A DNA stretch of 64,000 bases from Dyadobacter luteus (GTDB taxonomy: Bacteria > Bacteroidota > Bacteroidia > Cytophagales > Spirosomataceae), in the NCBI RefSeq assembly GCF_003383615.1, contig NZ_QNUL01000006.1:239674-303673 (forward strand), written 5' to 3'. Positions within the stretch are counted from its first letter, which is position 1, and every line of letters starts with the position of its first letter. Under the pieces are notes generated by a model. The model worked only from the letters and a program-made list of their open reading frames with translations. It did no database searches and had not been told where the DNA came from. Positions 27,451 through 35,648 of this stretch are shown one piece after another. The translations under genes were made by a program, and so were the position numbers.

Positions 27451-28341
27451 TTATTTAGGATTCTGTCCTTTGATGATATCAATAAACCCGCGCAATTCCG
27501 CAGCTCTTTCGGGGCCGGACTCGGGATACGACATATTCATCTTGTGTAGCTCTTCTTCAATAATTTTACCGACAATCAATCTCATATTCTTTTTGTCGTC
27601 AGCGGGTACTACATACCATGGAGCTTTCTTTGAGGCAGTTTCATTGATGCAGGTTTCATAAGCATCCATGTATTTATCCCATTGCTCTCTCACCTTCACA
27701 TCCTGCTCTTCAAATTTCCAGTTTTTTGAAGGATCTTCAATTCTTTCAATCAGTCTTTCGGCTTGTTCTTCCTTCGATACATTCAGAAAAAACTTGATGA
27801 CACGGATACCATTTCGGAACAAATATTTTTCGAGATTCTTGATATCAGCATAACGGTGTTTGAAAACCTTATCCAGATCCTCTGTAAGTTCGAGGGGGAT
27901 TCTCTGGGAATTGGTGAGTATGGAATGATCGACTTTCACTACCAGCACCTCTTCATAATAGCTTCGGTTGAATATCGTAATTGTTCCGCGCTGCGGTAAA
28001 ACATTATTCGTTCTCCAAAGAAAATCGTGGCCGAGTTCAGTATCCGTTGGCCGTTTAAAAGAATGTATTTTAACGCCAACCGGATTAACACCTGAAAGAA
28101 CATGTTTGATCGTGCCATCCTTTCCAGCGGCATCCATAGCCTGGAAAATAACGAGAAGTCCATACCGGTTGTGTGCGTACATCATCGTTTGAAGCTCGTC
28201 GAGATCCTTCGCTGATTCAGCCAGCATCGTCTCATACTCCTGTTTGTTGTCGTAAATATCCTTGGAGCGTGTTTTAGCTTTTTTAATTTCAAATTTTTGA
28301 GTTCCGTCAACACGGTAATGGTCGGAATTGAAACTGGACAT
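27451..28341 (-). CDS. ppk2: Polyphosphate kinase 2 family nucleotide phosphotransferase
   Basis: PPK2 enzymes use polyphosphate to phosphorylate nucleoside mono- or diphosphates. The 296-residue product has a Walker A-like loop FQAMDAAGKDGT (66-77), the lid arginine region and the Walker B/NRSYYE motif at 125-130 (IFNRSYYEEVLVV). The segment KHVLSGVNPVGVKIHSFKRP resembles the class III enzymes that phosphorylate both AMP and ADP, so this assignment is likely but not proven by sequence alone. It is transcribed leftward and probably with rdgB, whose stop is 33 bases before its start. Confidence 0.92.
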   Translation of the reverse strand: MSSFNSDHYRVDGTQKFEIKKAKTRSKDIYDNKQEYETMLAESAKDLDELQTMMYAHNRYGLLVIFQAMDAAGKDGTIKHVLSGVNPVGVKIHSFKRPTDTELGHDFLWRTNNVLPQRGTITIFNRSYYEEVLVVKVDHSILTNSQRIPLELTEDLDKVFKHRYADIKNLEKYLFRNGIRVIKFFLNVSKEEQAERLIERIEDPSKNWKFEEQDVKVREQWDKYMDAYETCINETASKKAPWYVVPADDKKNMRLIVGKIIEEELHKMNMSYPESGPERAAELRGFIDIIKGQNPK

Positions 28342-28374
28342 AGGCTTCAGGTATGTTAAGATGAAACAGTGAGA

Positions 28375-28950
28375 TCAGTTATTCTGTAAAAATTCAGTTA
28401 GCTTTTTAAATGCACGGGCGCGATGGCTTAGTTGCGCTTTTTCGTTCATGGTCATTTCAGCAAAGGTTCTGCTATAATCTTCCGGAACAAAAATGGGATC
28501 ATAACCGAATCCCTCATGACCTCTTTTCTCATGTATGATTTGCCCGGATACAATACCCTCGAACTGATGATATATACCATCAATGACCAGGGTAATCACA
28601 GTTTTGAATTGTGCGCTGCGATCACTTGCCGTAGTCAGCTTATCCAGCAGAAGGTTCATGTTGTCATCGGCGTTGCGTTGCGGACCGGCATAGCGGGCAG
28701 AATACACGCCGGGCTCACCTGAGAGTGCATGCACTTCCAGGCCAGTATCATCAGAGAAACAGTTGATTCCATAATTGTCCCAGATATATTCGGCTTTCTG
28801 AGCGGAGTTATCAGCTATTGTTTCCTTGGTTTCAGGAATATCTTCTGTGCAACCTATTTCCTCTAGTGTGACGATCGAGAATTGATCTCCAAGCATGGCC
28901 TGAACCTCTCTCAATTTATTAATATTATTTGTAGCGAAACAAAGTTTCAT
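28375..28950 (-). CDS. rdgB: dITP/XTP pyrophosphatase, RdgB/HAM1 family
   Basis: This house-cleaning enzyme hydrolyses non-canonical purine triphosphates (dITP, XTP) to monophosphates. The 191-residue product starts KLCFATNNINKLREVQAML with the Thr-Asn-Asn-x-x-Lys nucleotide site, has DDTGLEV (67-73), GEPGVYSARYAG (78-89) and the C-terminal GFGYDPIFVPEDYSRTFAEM then LSHRARAFKKL. Length is normal. It is followed on the minus strand by ppk2 33 bases later, probably one transcript. Confidence 0.95.
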   Translation of the reverse strand: MKLCFATNNINKLREVQAMLGDQFSIVTLEEIGCTEDIPETKETIADNSAQKAEYIWDNYGINCFSDDTGLEVHALSGEPGVYSARYAGPQRNADDNMNLLLDKLTTASDRSAQFKTVITLVIDGIYHQFEGIVSGQIIHEKRGHEGFGYDPIFVPEDYSRTFAEMTMNEKAQLSHRARAFKKLTEFLQNN

Positions 28951-28981
28951 GAGCAGTTAAAATTTTTGATGATGCATTTTA

Positions 28982-29012
28982 CAAAAAAACGGCTACTCTT
29001 GTGAAGTAGCCG
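28982..29012 (-). terminator. Terminator of the FKBP lipoprotein gene
   Basis: ACGGCTAC and GTAGCCGT form a stem (28989-29012) and, on the minus strand, it is followed by GTTTTTTTG. It lies 27 bases past the stop of the FKBP gene. Confidence 0.85.
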
Positions 29013-29038
29013 TCGAATTTATGACAGAGATATGTCTG

Positions 29039-29932
29039 TTATCTTGCAGGAGGAGTTGCAGCAGCCGGAGCTTGTCCTTTTGTTACATCCAATAGTTCCA
29101 TATCAAATTTCAATACGGAGTTTGCAGGTATCGGACCTGTTGCTTCCTGTCCGTAAGCCAATCCTGATGGAATGATCAAAATACCTTTCGATCCTTTTTT
29201 CATCAACATCAATCCTTCTTCCCATCCTGGAATAACCATTCCTGCTCCGAGTGTCAATTGTAGAGGCTCTCTTCCTTTTGATGAATCAAATTCTTTTTCT
29301 GTCAGCAATTTTCCGGTGTAGTGCGCTTTTACATTGTCACCAGCAACAGGATTAGCACCTGTTCCTTCTACTTCAGGAATATAAACCAGTCCCGAAGCTG
29401 TTTTCTGAGCTTTCGCTTTCAGGTTATTTTTAACAAGGTATTCTTCGATAACCTTTGCATCAACATCCTTCTGTTTCGAACCGGATTCGGCTTGTTCTTT
29501 CTGGAATTCTTCTGTTGTAAGTACGCTTATTACCTTAACAGTAAAGCTCAATTCAGAACCTTTTTTAATCATTGGAGGCAATGGCTGCATCATTTTTGCA
29601 AACAAAGTATCCGCGCTGATCATGAATTTAGCACTGTCGCCGGTAGCAAGCATAGCCAAACCTTCTTCGAAACTTCCTTTGAAAGGAGGAGCCTGAAGTA
29701 CCATTTTGATAGGAGTTCCCTGCTCGTAAGTATTACGAAGCGTAGAGTCAGCACCATTTTTCAAAACAAGGTGAAATGACATGATATCGCCAAGCTTCGC
29801 TTTTCTTGCTTTATCGTCATGCTCAAACATCTGGTATTTAAGTCCGGTTTCTGTAACCTGTGTGCGATGTTGGTTGCAAGCCACTCCCAGGATAGCTATG
29901 CCTACTGCATAACCGATAGTTCTAAGATTCAT
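29039..29932 (-). CDS. FKBP-type peptidyl-prolyl isomerase lipoprotein, two domains
   Basis: The 297-residue product has a lipoprotein signal (ILGVAC, Cys19). Two FKBP-like regions follow. The first (about 45-140: GDIMSFHLVLKNGADSTLRN, PPFKGSFEEGLAMLATGDSA) is divergent. The second (about 195-285) is canonical: GDNVKAHYTGKLLTEKEFDS, GMVIPGWEEGLMLMKKGSKG and IPSGLAYGQEATGPIPANSV, FDMELLDV. A helical linker (FQKEQAESGSKQKDVDAKVI) joins them. It should be anchored to a membrane facing the periplasm and assist protein folding. A short Pro/Ala-rich tail ends it. Transcription is leftward, with its own terminator. Confidence 0.93.
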   Translation of the reverse strand: MNLRTIGYAVGIAILGVACNQHRTQVTETGLKYQMFEHDDKARKAKLGDIMSFHLVLKNGADSTLRNTYEQGTPIKMVLQAPPFKGSFEEGLAMLATGDSAKFMISADTLFAKMMQPLPPMIKKGSELSFTVKVISVLTTEEFQKEQAESGSKQKDVDAKVIEEYLVKNNLKAKAQKTASGLVYIPEVEGTGANPVAGDNVKAHYTGKLLTEKEFDSSKGREPLQLTLGAGMVIPGWEEGLMLMKKGSKGILIIPSGLAYGQEATGPIPANSVLKFDMELLDVTKGQAPAAATPPAR

Positions 29933-29984
29933 TGGATAGTTCTAAATTAAAAAAATATGTAGTTGAATAGTATTAATGTTCTTG

Positions 29985-31019
29985 TCAGTCCACGCTCAGC
30001 AATGACTCCCTGTAAGCAGGCAATACGGATAAAAATTTGTCAACGGTTTCCTTAACAGAAGAGTCGGATCTGCCACCGGATGCATTTTTATGTCCTCCGC
30101 CACTGAAATGACTGCTCGCCAGATCGCGTACGGAGAAGTCTCCGACAGAACGGAACGATATCTTAATTTCCCCTTTTCTTTCGATGAACAGGGCGGACAT
30201 CACTACGTTTTCCACCTGAAGACCATAGTTGACAATACCTTCCGTTTCACCCGCACTTGAATTGAAGCGGATCAGTTCAGCATCTGTCAACACCATGTAG
30301 GCAGTTCTGAATTCGGGTATAACGATTAGTTTTTGAGAAAGCACATAGCCCAGAAACTGTAGCCGGGATAGCGGAGCATTATCATAAATTAATCTGTGAA
30401 CACGTGCCGTATCAAATCCTGTCAGCATCAGATCCGCAACCGTAAGATGTACTTCCGGTGTTACATTGGCATGGCGAAAGGAACCAGTGTCGGTCATGAT
30501 GCCGGCGTAGAGGCATTCTGCCATCGGTGCGTCGATCAGGTCGGTTACGGAGTGTTGTGGTTCCAATTGGCGGATCACCCTGTAAACAAGCTGAGCAGTT
30601 GCCGCAGCATTTGTATCCCAGATCATCCACCTGGCAAAGTATTCCGGTTCCAGGTGATGATCAATCATCAGCTTATCGGCTTTTGCTTCCTGTACTACCT
30701 TTCCCAGATCCTTTAATCTGGAAAGAACGGAAAAGTCAAGACAGCAAATCAGAGATGCCTGATCCATCTTCGTTTTACAGATACGCTGATCTCCCGCTTT
30801 TTCGTAAATCAATACATCAGCAATGCCAGGCAGCCAGCTTAAATTCGCGGCATATTCTGTCGGACTGATCACAGTTACCTCGTGTCCTCTCTTTTTTAAA
30901 TAGCTTGCCCACCCCAGAGAAGATCCCAGCGCATCTGCATCCGGATCCCTGTGCATCGTTATTACGATATTCTGAGGGGATGAAAAAAAGGAAACTAACT
31001 CTTCAATGACTTGACTCAC
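29985..31019 (-). CDS. DHH/DHHA1 phosphoesterase, NrnA-like
   Basis: NrnA-type enzymes degrade nano-RNAs and hydrolyse pAp to AMP. The 344-residue product has the DHH signature as HRDPDADALGSSLGWASYL, then the DHH-like motif MIDHHLEP and GIMTDTGSFRH, and a DHHA1 end SHFSGGGHKNASGG. The start is taken as GTG 31019 (MSQVIEELVSFFSSPQNIVI). A longer TTG-started frame from 31076 is rejected because a consensus promoter -7 element lies within it at 31065-31072. Other DHH activities (pApase or c-di-AMP related) are possible. Confidence 0.9.
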   Translation of the reverse strand: MSQVIEELVSFFSSPQNIVITMHRDPDADALGSSLGWASYLKKRGHEVTVISPTEYAANLSWLPGIADVLIYEKAGDQRICKTKMDQASLICCLDFSVLSRLKDLGKVVQEAKADKLMIDHHLEPEYFARWMIWDTNAAATAQLVYRVIRQLEPQHSVTDLIDAPMAECLYAGIMTDTGSFRHANVTPEVHLTVADLMLTGFDTARVHRLIYDNAPLSRLQFLGYVLSQKLIVIPEFRTAYMVLTDAELIRFNSSAGETEGIVNYGLQVENVVMSALFIERKGEIKISFRSVGDFSVRDLASSHFSGGGHKNASGGRSDSSVKETVDKFLSVLPAYRESLLSVD

Positions 31020-31064
31020 AATATTTTGGTTGGGAAAGAAGCTTCTGTCTTTTAGATTAAGGCA

Positions 31065-31096
31065 CAAAATTAACAAAACTGTTGGGATTTGTTCAA
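31065..31096 (-). promoter_or_regulatory. Promoter of the NrnA-like gene
   Basis: On the minus strand TTG (31096-31094) precedes TAATTTTG (31072-31065) by 21 bases, matching the Bacteroidota consensus. The expected transcript start lies downstream of 31065, fixing the translation start at the GTG at 31019. Confidence 0.78.
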
Positions 31097-31187
31097 TCTT
31101 GATTACTAAAGGCTTAATCTCTTTGCTCAGTTTAAGGATGCTTCGATGTTAAGCTGCTGAACAGGCATGGAAATAGCCGAAAAATGC

Positions 31188-31195
31188 TATGTTTG
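31188..31195 (+). promoter_or_regulatory. Probable ndk promoter -7 element
   Basis: TATGTTTG (31188-31195) fits TAnnTTTG and lies 25 bases before the ndk start, implying a short leader. A matching -33 TTG is not evident. Confidence 0.5.
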
Positions 31196-31219
31196 TGATA
31201 AATCAATTCTGATAAGAGT

Positions 31220-31639
31220 ATGCCAACGAATAAAACATTCACAATGATTAAGCCTGATGCCGTTGCCGACGGACACTCAGGAGCGATAATTAAAATGATT
31301 GAAGAGGCGGGCTTCCGTATCGTAGCTTTGAAGAAAACGCAACTTACTGCCGAGCGTGCCGGTCAATTTTACGCGGTTCACGCCGAGCGGCCGTTCTACG
31401 AAAGTCTATGTACATATATGTCGTCCGGACCGATTATTCCCATAATTCTGGAAAAAGAAAATGCAGTTGCTGATTTCCGTACATTGATAGGTGCAACCAA
31501 TCCTGATAATGCAGATGAAGGTACTATCAGAAAATTGTTTGCAAAGTCGATGCAGGCTAATGCTATTCATGGATCAGATTCTGATGAGAATGCGCAAATC
31601 GAGGGTAGTTTCTTTTTCGGAAATGTTGAGCAATTCTGA
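31220..31639 (+). CDS. ndk: Nucleoside diphosphate kinase
   Basis: Ndk equilibrates nucleoside di- and triphosphates using a phosphohistidine. The 139-residue product has the N-terminal [20 protein letters not shown] and the active-site His117 in NAIHGSDS. The Lys12-like MIKPD and the Arg residues of the nucleotide pocket are present ([10 protein letters not shown]). It ends FFFGNVEQF. Convergent with the fasciclin-domain gene; a long shared hairpin lies between them. Confidence 0.97.
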   Translation: MPTNKTFTMIKPDAVADGHSGAIIKMIEEAGFRIVALKKTQLTAERAGQFYAVHAERPFYESLCTYMSSGPIIPIILEKENAVADFRTLIGATNPDNADEGTIRKLFAKSMQANAIHGSDSDENAQIEGSFFFGNVEQF

Positions 31640-31650
31640 ATCAGGTAGCT

Positions 31651-31700
31651 GACCATAAAAAATGGCTGCAGAGACATCTCTGCAGCCATTTTTTATGGTC
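31651..31700. terminator. 24-bp bidirectional terminator between ndk and the fasciclin gene
   Basis: A perfect 24-base inverted repeat (31651-31674 with 31677-31700) has A- and T-tracts flanking a GC-rich core ATGGCTGCAGAGA. It can terminate both convergent genes, whose stops lie 11 bases to the left and 8 bases to the right. Confidence 0.92.
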
Positions 31701-31708
31701 ACTATATA

Positions 31709-32221
31709 TTATTTCTTAGTCAGAATTCTATTAATCACCTGAATGATACCGTTGTCTGTGTTTACATTTTTTACAATAACTGTAGCGTTCTTATTGATGA
31801 CAATAGTGGAATCAGAACCTTTTGCTAAATTGATGATCTGGTTGTTTAGCATTTTATAATCCTGAGTCTTCAGTTCACTGGTGGTATGTCTTTGTGCCAA
31901 TACATGATATCTGAGAAAAGACATTACTGAATCTTTCTTCCATGCCAGTACTTGTGAGGCGGTCAGATTAGCTGCCTGGAATGCTGCATTGTTAGGAGCA
32001 AAAAATGTGAAGTTCTCCGTGCGAAAAGCATCAGAAGCATCCGTACCTTTTACGATATCGTTGAGTATACTGAACTGCTCATTCTCTGCCAGAATATCAG
32101 TAACAGTTTTCGGTTTCACAAGATCCTTGCTGTTCTCTTCACAGGAAGCAAGTCCTGCTGCGAATAAAACAGAAAACAAAAAAAGTGCCTTACCCCGGCC
32201 TGTGAAATTGTATTTTTTCAT
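31709..32221 (-). CDS. Fasciclin-domain lipoprotein
   Basis: A 170-residue protein with a lipoprotein signal (AAGLASC, Cys27). One fasciclin (FAS1) domain fills the rest: TVTDILAENEQFSILNDIVK, the H1-like box TFFAPNNAAFQAANLTASQV, RYHVLAQRHTTSELKTQDYK and the H2-like end ATVIVKNVNTDNGIIQVINR followed by ILTKK. FAS1 domains mediate adhesion or ligand binding at cell surfaces. It is transcribed leftward and shares a terminator with ndk. Divergent from the DUF1080 gene 94 bases away. Confidence 0.92.
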   Translation of the reverse strand: MKKYNFTGRGKALFLFSVLFAAGLASCEENSKDLVKPKTVTDILAENEQFSILNDIVKGTDASDAFRTENFTFFAPNNAAFQAANLTASQVLAWKKDSVMSFLRYHVLAQRHTTSELKTQDYKMLNNQIINLAKGSDSTIVINKNATVIVKNVNTDNGIIQVINRILTKK

Positions 32222-32315
32222 AGCTTACGCTTGGTTAAAGTTTTCGTAAAACTAACGTAAAATGTAGTTCGACGGATTTAATTCTTACTTTTTTAATCCT
32301 AATCCTTTATTTAAA

Positions 32316-32951
32316 ATGTCAAACGTAAAACGTCTGCTGGTATTCTGTATTGCAATACTATTTGTGAATTCGGCCTTTTTGGTGCTACATGCTCCTGATC
32401 CTTCTTCGAAAGTAAAGCCCGTAAAATTGTTTAATGGTAAGGACCTTACCGGATGGAAAATCAATGGAACTGAAAAATGGTATGTAGAAAACGGAGAGCT
32501 GATCTGTGAAAGTGGCCCCGACAAACAGTACGGATATCTGACCACCGATAAGTTCTATAAAAATTTCGATCTCTCATTGAAATTCAAGCAGGAAGCGAAT
32601 GGGAATAGCGGAGTATTTTTCCGCTCAACTGTAGACGGAACGAAGGTGTCGGGCTGGCAGGTAGAGGTTGCACCTCCTAACCATGATACGGGTGGAGTTT
32701 ATGAATCTTATGGAAGAGGCTGGCTCGTGCAGATTCCGGATGAAAAAGAAGGGTTTCTTAAAATGGGCGAATGGAATATTTTGAGAATAAAGGTAGTTGG
32801 TGATAAAGTTCAGACCTGGCTTAACGGGAACGCTATGGTTGATTTTTCTGATGCTAAAATCGGAGCGGCTAATGGATCTATTGCTCTACAGATTCACGAT
32901 GGTGGCGGCATAAAAGTGCGTTGGAAGGACATCGTAGTTCAGGAATTGTAA
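32316..32951 (+). CDS. Secreted DUF1080 family protein
   Basis: A 211-residue protein with an N-terminal hydrophobic segment (LLVFCIAILFVNSAFLVLHA) acting as signal peptide or anchor. The remainder is a single DUF1080 (3-keto-disaccharide hydrolase-like) domain with a concanavalin-type beta-sandwich: KLFNGKDLTGWKINGTEKWY, ENGELICESGPDKQYGYLTT, GNSGVFFRSTVDG and WNILRIKVVGDKVQTWLNGN. Related proteins are abundant in sugar-degrading Bacteroidota and some cleave 3-keto-glycosides. It stands alone between a fasciclin gene and a histidine kinase, so no pathway is suggested by context. Confidence 0.88.
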   Translation: MSNVKRLLVFCIAILFVNSAFLVLHAPDPSSKVKPVKLFNGKDLTGWKINGTEKWYVENGELICESGPDKQYGYLTTDKFYKNFDLSLKFKQEANGNSGVFFRSTVDGTKVSGWQVEVAPPNHDTGGVYESYGRGWLVQIPDEKEGFLKMGEWNILRIKVVGDKVQTWLNGNAMVDFSDAKIGAANGSIALQIHDGGGIKVRWKDIVVQEL

Positions 32952-33121
32952 ACCACGGATAAGTATTCAGTCGTGATATATCCTCGTTGATGCAATAAAA
33001 AATACGGGTTCGTCGCGAATCGCGTTCAAAGAAGCTTTATGCTTAATAGGTTTGTAACAGGATTACAAATGCGATTAGGCATAAGGCTTTTTTGATTAAA
33101 GCGGAAACTTTCAGACTAAAC

Positions 33122-34558
33122 ATGAGGTATAGGAATACATCAGCGACAAAGGAAGGAAAAACAAAGATCGTATCCGCATCTTTTGACGGCCGGGATTTTA
33201 GCAACATGGATCTTGAAAATGCTGATTTCAGCTTTTCGAGTATGAGAGAAACCAATTTTGACGGGGCAAATCTGAAAGGTGCCAGAATCCGGTTTTCTAC
33301 ATTACATAAAACCACATTCCGAAATGCTGACCTGCGCAATGCAGATCTGAGTTTCAGTACACTCTCGGATGTGGATTTGACAGGAGCAAAAGTGGAAGGT
33401 GCCAATTTCAGCTTCACGTCTCAGGAAACTTCTTATAACTGGAAAAGTTTCAGTCTGATCGGACTGATCCAAAGTCAGGGTTGGATAGGGACTTTGGTGG
33501 CAGTTATTCTTGGTGCTATTATATTGTACGGGATCAATGCTATCATGTTCTTTACAGCTGAAATTTACTTCACCTCCGAACCGATCAGAGCCAAACTCTA
33601 TCAATATCTGGTATTACAGAATGTGATATCAGGCTCAACAGCGGTATTGGTAGCCAAGTTTCTGGCAAGCGGACTCGACCGTATCCCAAGGCATTCTGTT
33701 CGCTATCTGGTGCTTTCTGTAGTGATGTTCTTTGTGAACAGTGTCGTAAGTAGCGCAGTTTATTTTTCATTTGGCGTTATGGTAGTGAAACGTTTCGCCG
33801 AACTGTATCCTGACGAAGCATCTAAAAATGCACCGGGATATTGGTATATGATAGGGCCCATTATAGTTGCCAATGTATTTTATTTCATCAGTAGCCAGGG
33901 AAAGCAGATATCCAGAAAAATATCGGATCAGGAATATCAGCTACTGAACCTCGAAAAACTGAAAACACGGGCGGAACTGGATGCATTACAGGCAAGGATC
34001 AACCCTCATTTCTTGTATAATGCACTGAATAGTATCGCAAGCCTTGTGCATGAGGATCCCGATAAGGCAGAAGAAATGACATTGCTGCTATCCAGGCTTT
34101 TCAGATATACCACGGGAAGAAAGACCGATGAGTATTACGATAGCATCAGAAATGAGTTAGAGATGGTTCAGACGTATCTGCTGGTAGAGAAAGTCAGATT
34201 CGGAGACAGACTTAAATTTACGGTTGAGGTGTCTGACCCGCTCCTGAACGACTTATATGTACCTAAATTTATTCTCCAACCTATTGTTGAGAATGCTATC
34301 AAACATGGTATATCAAAACTGGCTGATTTGGGAACTATCAATGTGAAAATATATGAGAAAACCGACTGGCTGGTTTTATGCGTTCATGACAACGGCCCGA
34401 TGTTCTCAGAAGAAATGGGTACTGGCTACGGAATCCGTAGTATTCAGGAGAAGCTGAAACTACTGTATGGGCAGGATGGTAAAATAGAGCTGCTCAACGA
34501 ACCATATAAGTCGGTAACGATATCGATTAAAAAAACGGCAATGATTAAACATCAATAA
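33122..34558 (+). CDS. LytS-type histidine kinase with sixteen pentapeptide repeats
   Basis: The 478-residue product from ATG 33122 has an unusual N-terminus: residues 21-100 are sixteen uninterrupted pentapeptide repeats, each starting with a bulky residue (FDGRD FSNMD LENAD ... LTGAK VEGAN FSFTS), predicted to form a four-coil right-handed beta-helix. About four transmembrane helices follow (near 121-145, 163-182, 193-220, 240-258). The kinase part is of the His_kinase/LytS family: His296 in QARINPHFLYNALNSIASL, an N-box IVENAIKHGI, and G-boxes VHDNGPMFSE and GTGYGIRS. A TTG 10 codons upstream is an alternative start. The partner regulator gene begins 6 bases after the stop. Confidence 0.92.
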   Translation: MRYRNTSATKEGKTKIVSASFDGRDFSNMDLENADFSFSSMRETNFDGANLKGARIRFSTLHKTTFRNADLRNADLSFSTLSDVDLTGAKVEGANFSFTSQETSYNWKSFSLIGLIQSQGWIGTLVAVILGAIILYGINAIMFFTAEIYFTSEPIRAKLYQYLVLQNVISGSTAVLVAKFLASGLDRIPRHSVRYLVLSVVMFFVNSVVSSAVYFSFGVMVVKRFAELYPDEASKNAPGYWYMIGPIIVANVFYFISSQGKQISRKISDQEYQLLNLEKLKTRAELDALQARINPHFLYNALNSIASLVHEDPDKAEEMTLLLSRLFRYTTGRKTDEYYDSIRNELEMVQTYLLVEKVRFGDRLKFTVEVSDPLLNDLYVPKFILQPIVENAIKHGISKLADLGTINVKIYEKTDWLVLCVHDNGPMFSEEMGTGYGIRSIQEKLKLLYGQDGKIELLNEPYKSVTISIKKTAMIKHQ

Positions 34559-34564
34559 ACGGTT

Positions 34565-35341
34565 ATGCATTTCCCACTCAAAACGATTCTTATAGACGAC
34601 GAACCACTTGCACTCAGCAGATTGAGAAGGTTGCTTCAGAAATATCCCGATACTTTTCACATTATCGGCGAAGCACAGAATGGAGTGGAAGGACTTGTGC
34701 AGATCAATCAGTTGCAACCCGACCTGATTTTCCTTGATATAGAAATGCCGTTGCTCAATGGTTTTGAAATGCTTGCAAAGCTGAGCCGGATGCCAATGGT
34801 TATCTTTTCTACTGCATTTGATCAGTATGCTGTAAGAGCATTCGAAGAGAAGTCTGTTGATTATCTTCTCAAACCCGTAGAGGATGAAAGGCTGCAGAAG
34901 ACCATTGAGAAGCTTCGTAATATGACCGACACTGCGAAGAGCAACGGATCTAATCCATACACAGAGAATCTGCTACGTCTACTGGAAGAAATGAAACCCA
35001 AGAAAGAGATATTCTCACTTTCCGTGAAATCGGGTGACAGGATTTTGCTGATACAACTTACAGAGATAACACACTTTGAAGCAGAAGAGAAGTATGTCTT
35101 TCTGAATACACTGGATGGACAAAAATATCTGCTCAATTATACACTTACCTCACTGGAAGAAAAACTTCCGGATCATTTTCTCCGCATAAGCCGCGCGGGC
35201 ATTGTCAATTCACATCATATCAAAGAAATCAGGAAGCACTTCAACGGTAAGTTTACCATCATGATGAGAGATCGGAAGGCTTCACAGTTGTCGAGTGGGA
35301 GTACTTACGGGGATGTTATACGCCATCTTACTGATAATTAA
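34565..35341 (+). CDS. LytTR-family response regulator
   Basis: A 258-residue regulator with a receiver domain: acidic pair Asp11-Asp12, phosphoacceptor Asp58 in LIFLDIEMPLLNG, Thr/Ser in FSTAFDQYA and Lys103 in DYLLKP. A linker is followed by a LytTR DNA-binding domain (about 155-255): FSLSVKSGDRILLIQLTEIT, FEAEEKYVFLNTLDGQKYLL, LRISRAGIVNSHHIKEIRKH. It begins 6 bases after the pentapeptide-repeat kinase and should be its target. Proteins of this class usually regulate few nearby genes; no binding site was identified. Confidence 0.95.
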   Translation: MHFPLKTILIDDEPLALSRLRRLLQKYPDTFHIIGEAQNGVEGLVQINQLQPDLIFLDIEMPLLNGFEMLAKLSRMPMVIFSTAFDQYAVRAFEEKSVDYLLKPVEDERLQKTIEKLRNMTDTAKSNGSNPYTENLLRLLEEMKPKKEIFSLSVKSGDRILLIQLTEITHFEAEEKYVFLNTLDGQKYLLNYTLTSLEEKLPDHFLRISRAGIVNSHHIKEIRKHFNGKFTIMMRDRKASQLSSGSTYGDVIRHLTDN

Positions 35342-35648
35342 TTGAATTCGGATATTTCTTCTTGCTGCCTCAATAGATTTTGAAGAGGGCGTACTTATTC
35401 CTAAATTGCGCCCCTGTTAAAATAATTAATTAATTTTTGTTGTTAATTGATTGAATTTCAGTTGATTGAATAGTGTTTGTGAATTGTGCCCGACAGGTTT
35501 TTTTCCTAGTTCGACACAGATTCGACAATATCAGCGTATCAGTGACTAACTGATTGTTGAAAAACACTGTAAACAAACTGTAAATTTCTTTTGACAGACT
35601 TTAGAGTTCAATGTGTTTTGTTAAAAAAGGTTAAAGAGTTCAGAAACA
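35342..35648. other. AT-rich intergenic region before uppS
   Basis: A 307-base gap. TAATTTTTG at 35431-35439 resembles the -7 consensus with one extra T, with TTG 22 bases upstream (35406-35408); it is a weak promoter candidate for uppS-bamA-skp. Another TTTTG lies near 35615. No hairpin terminator for the LytTR gene was recognised and no ORF or RNA gene is evident. Confidence 0.4.

Noticed and set aside
31020..31076. Longer N-terminus for the NrnA-like protein starting at TTG 31076
   Set aside because: The extension contains an exact promoter -7 element, so transcription starts inside it; GTG 31019 fits better.
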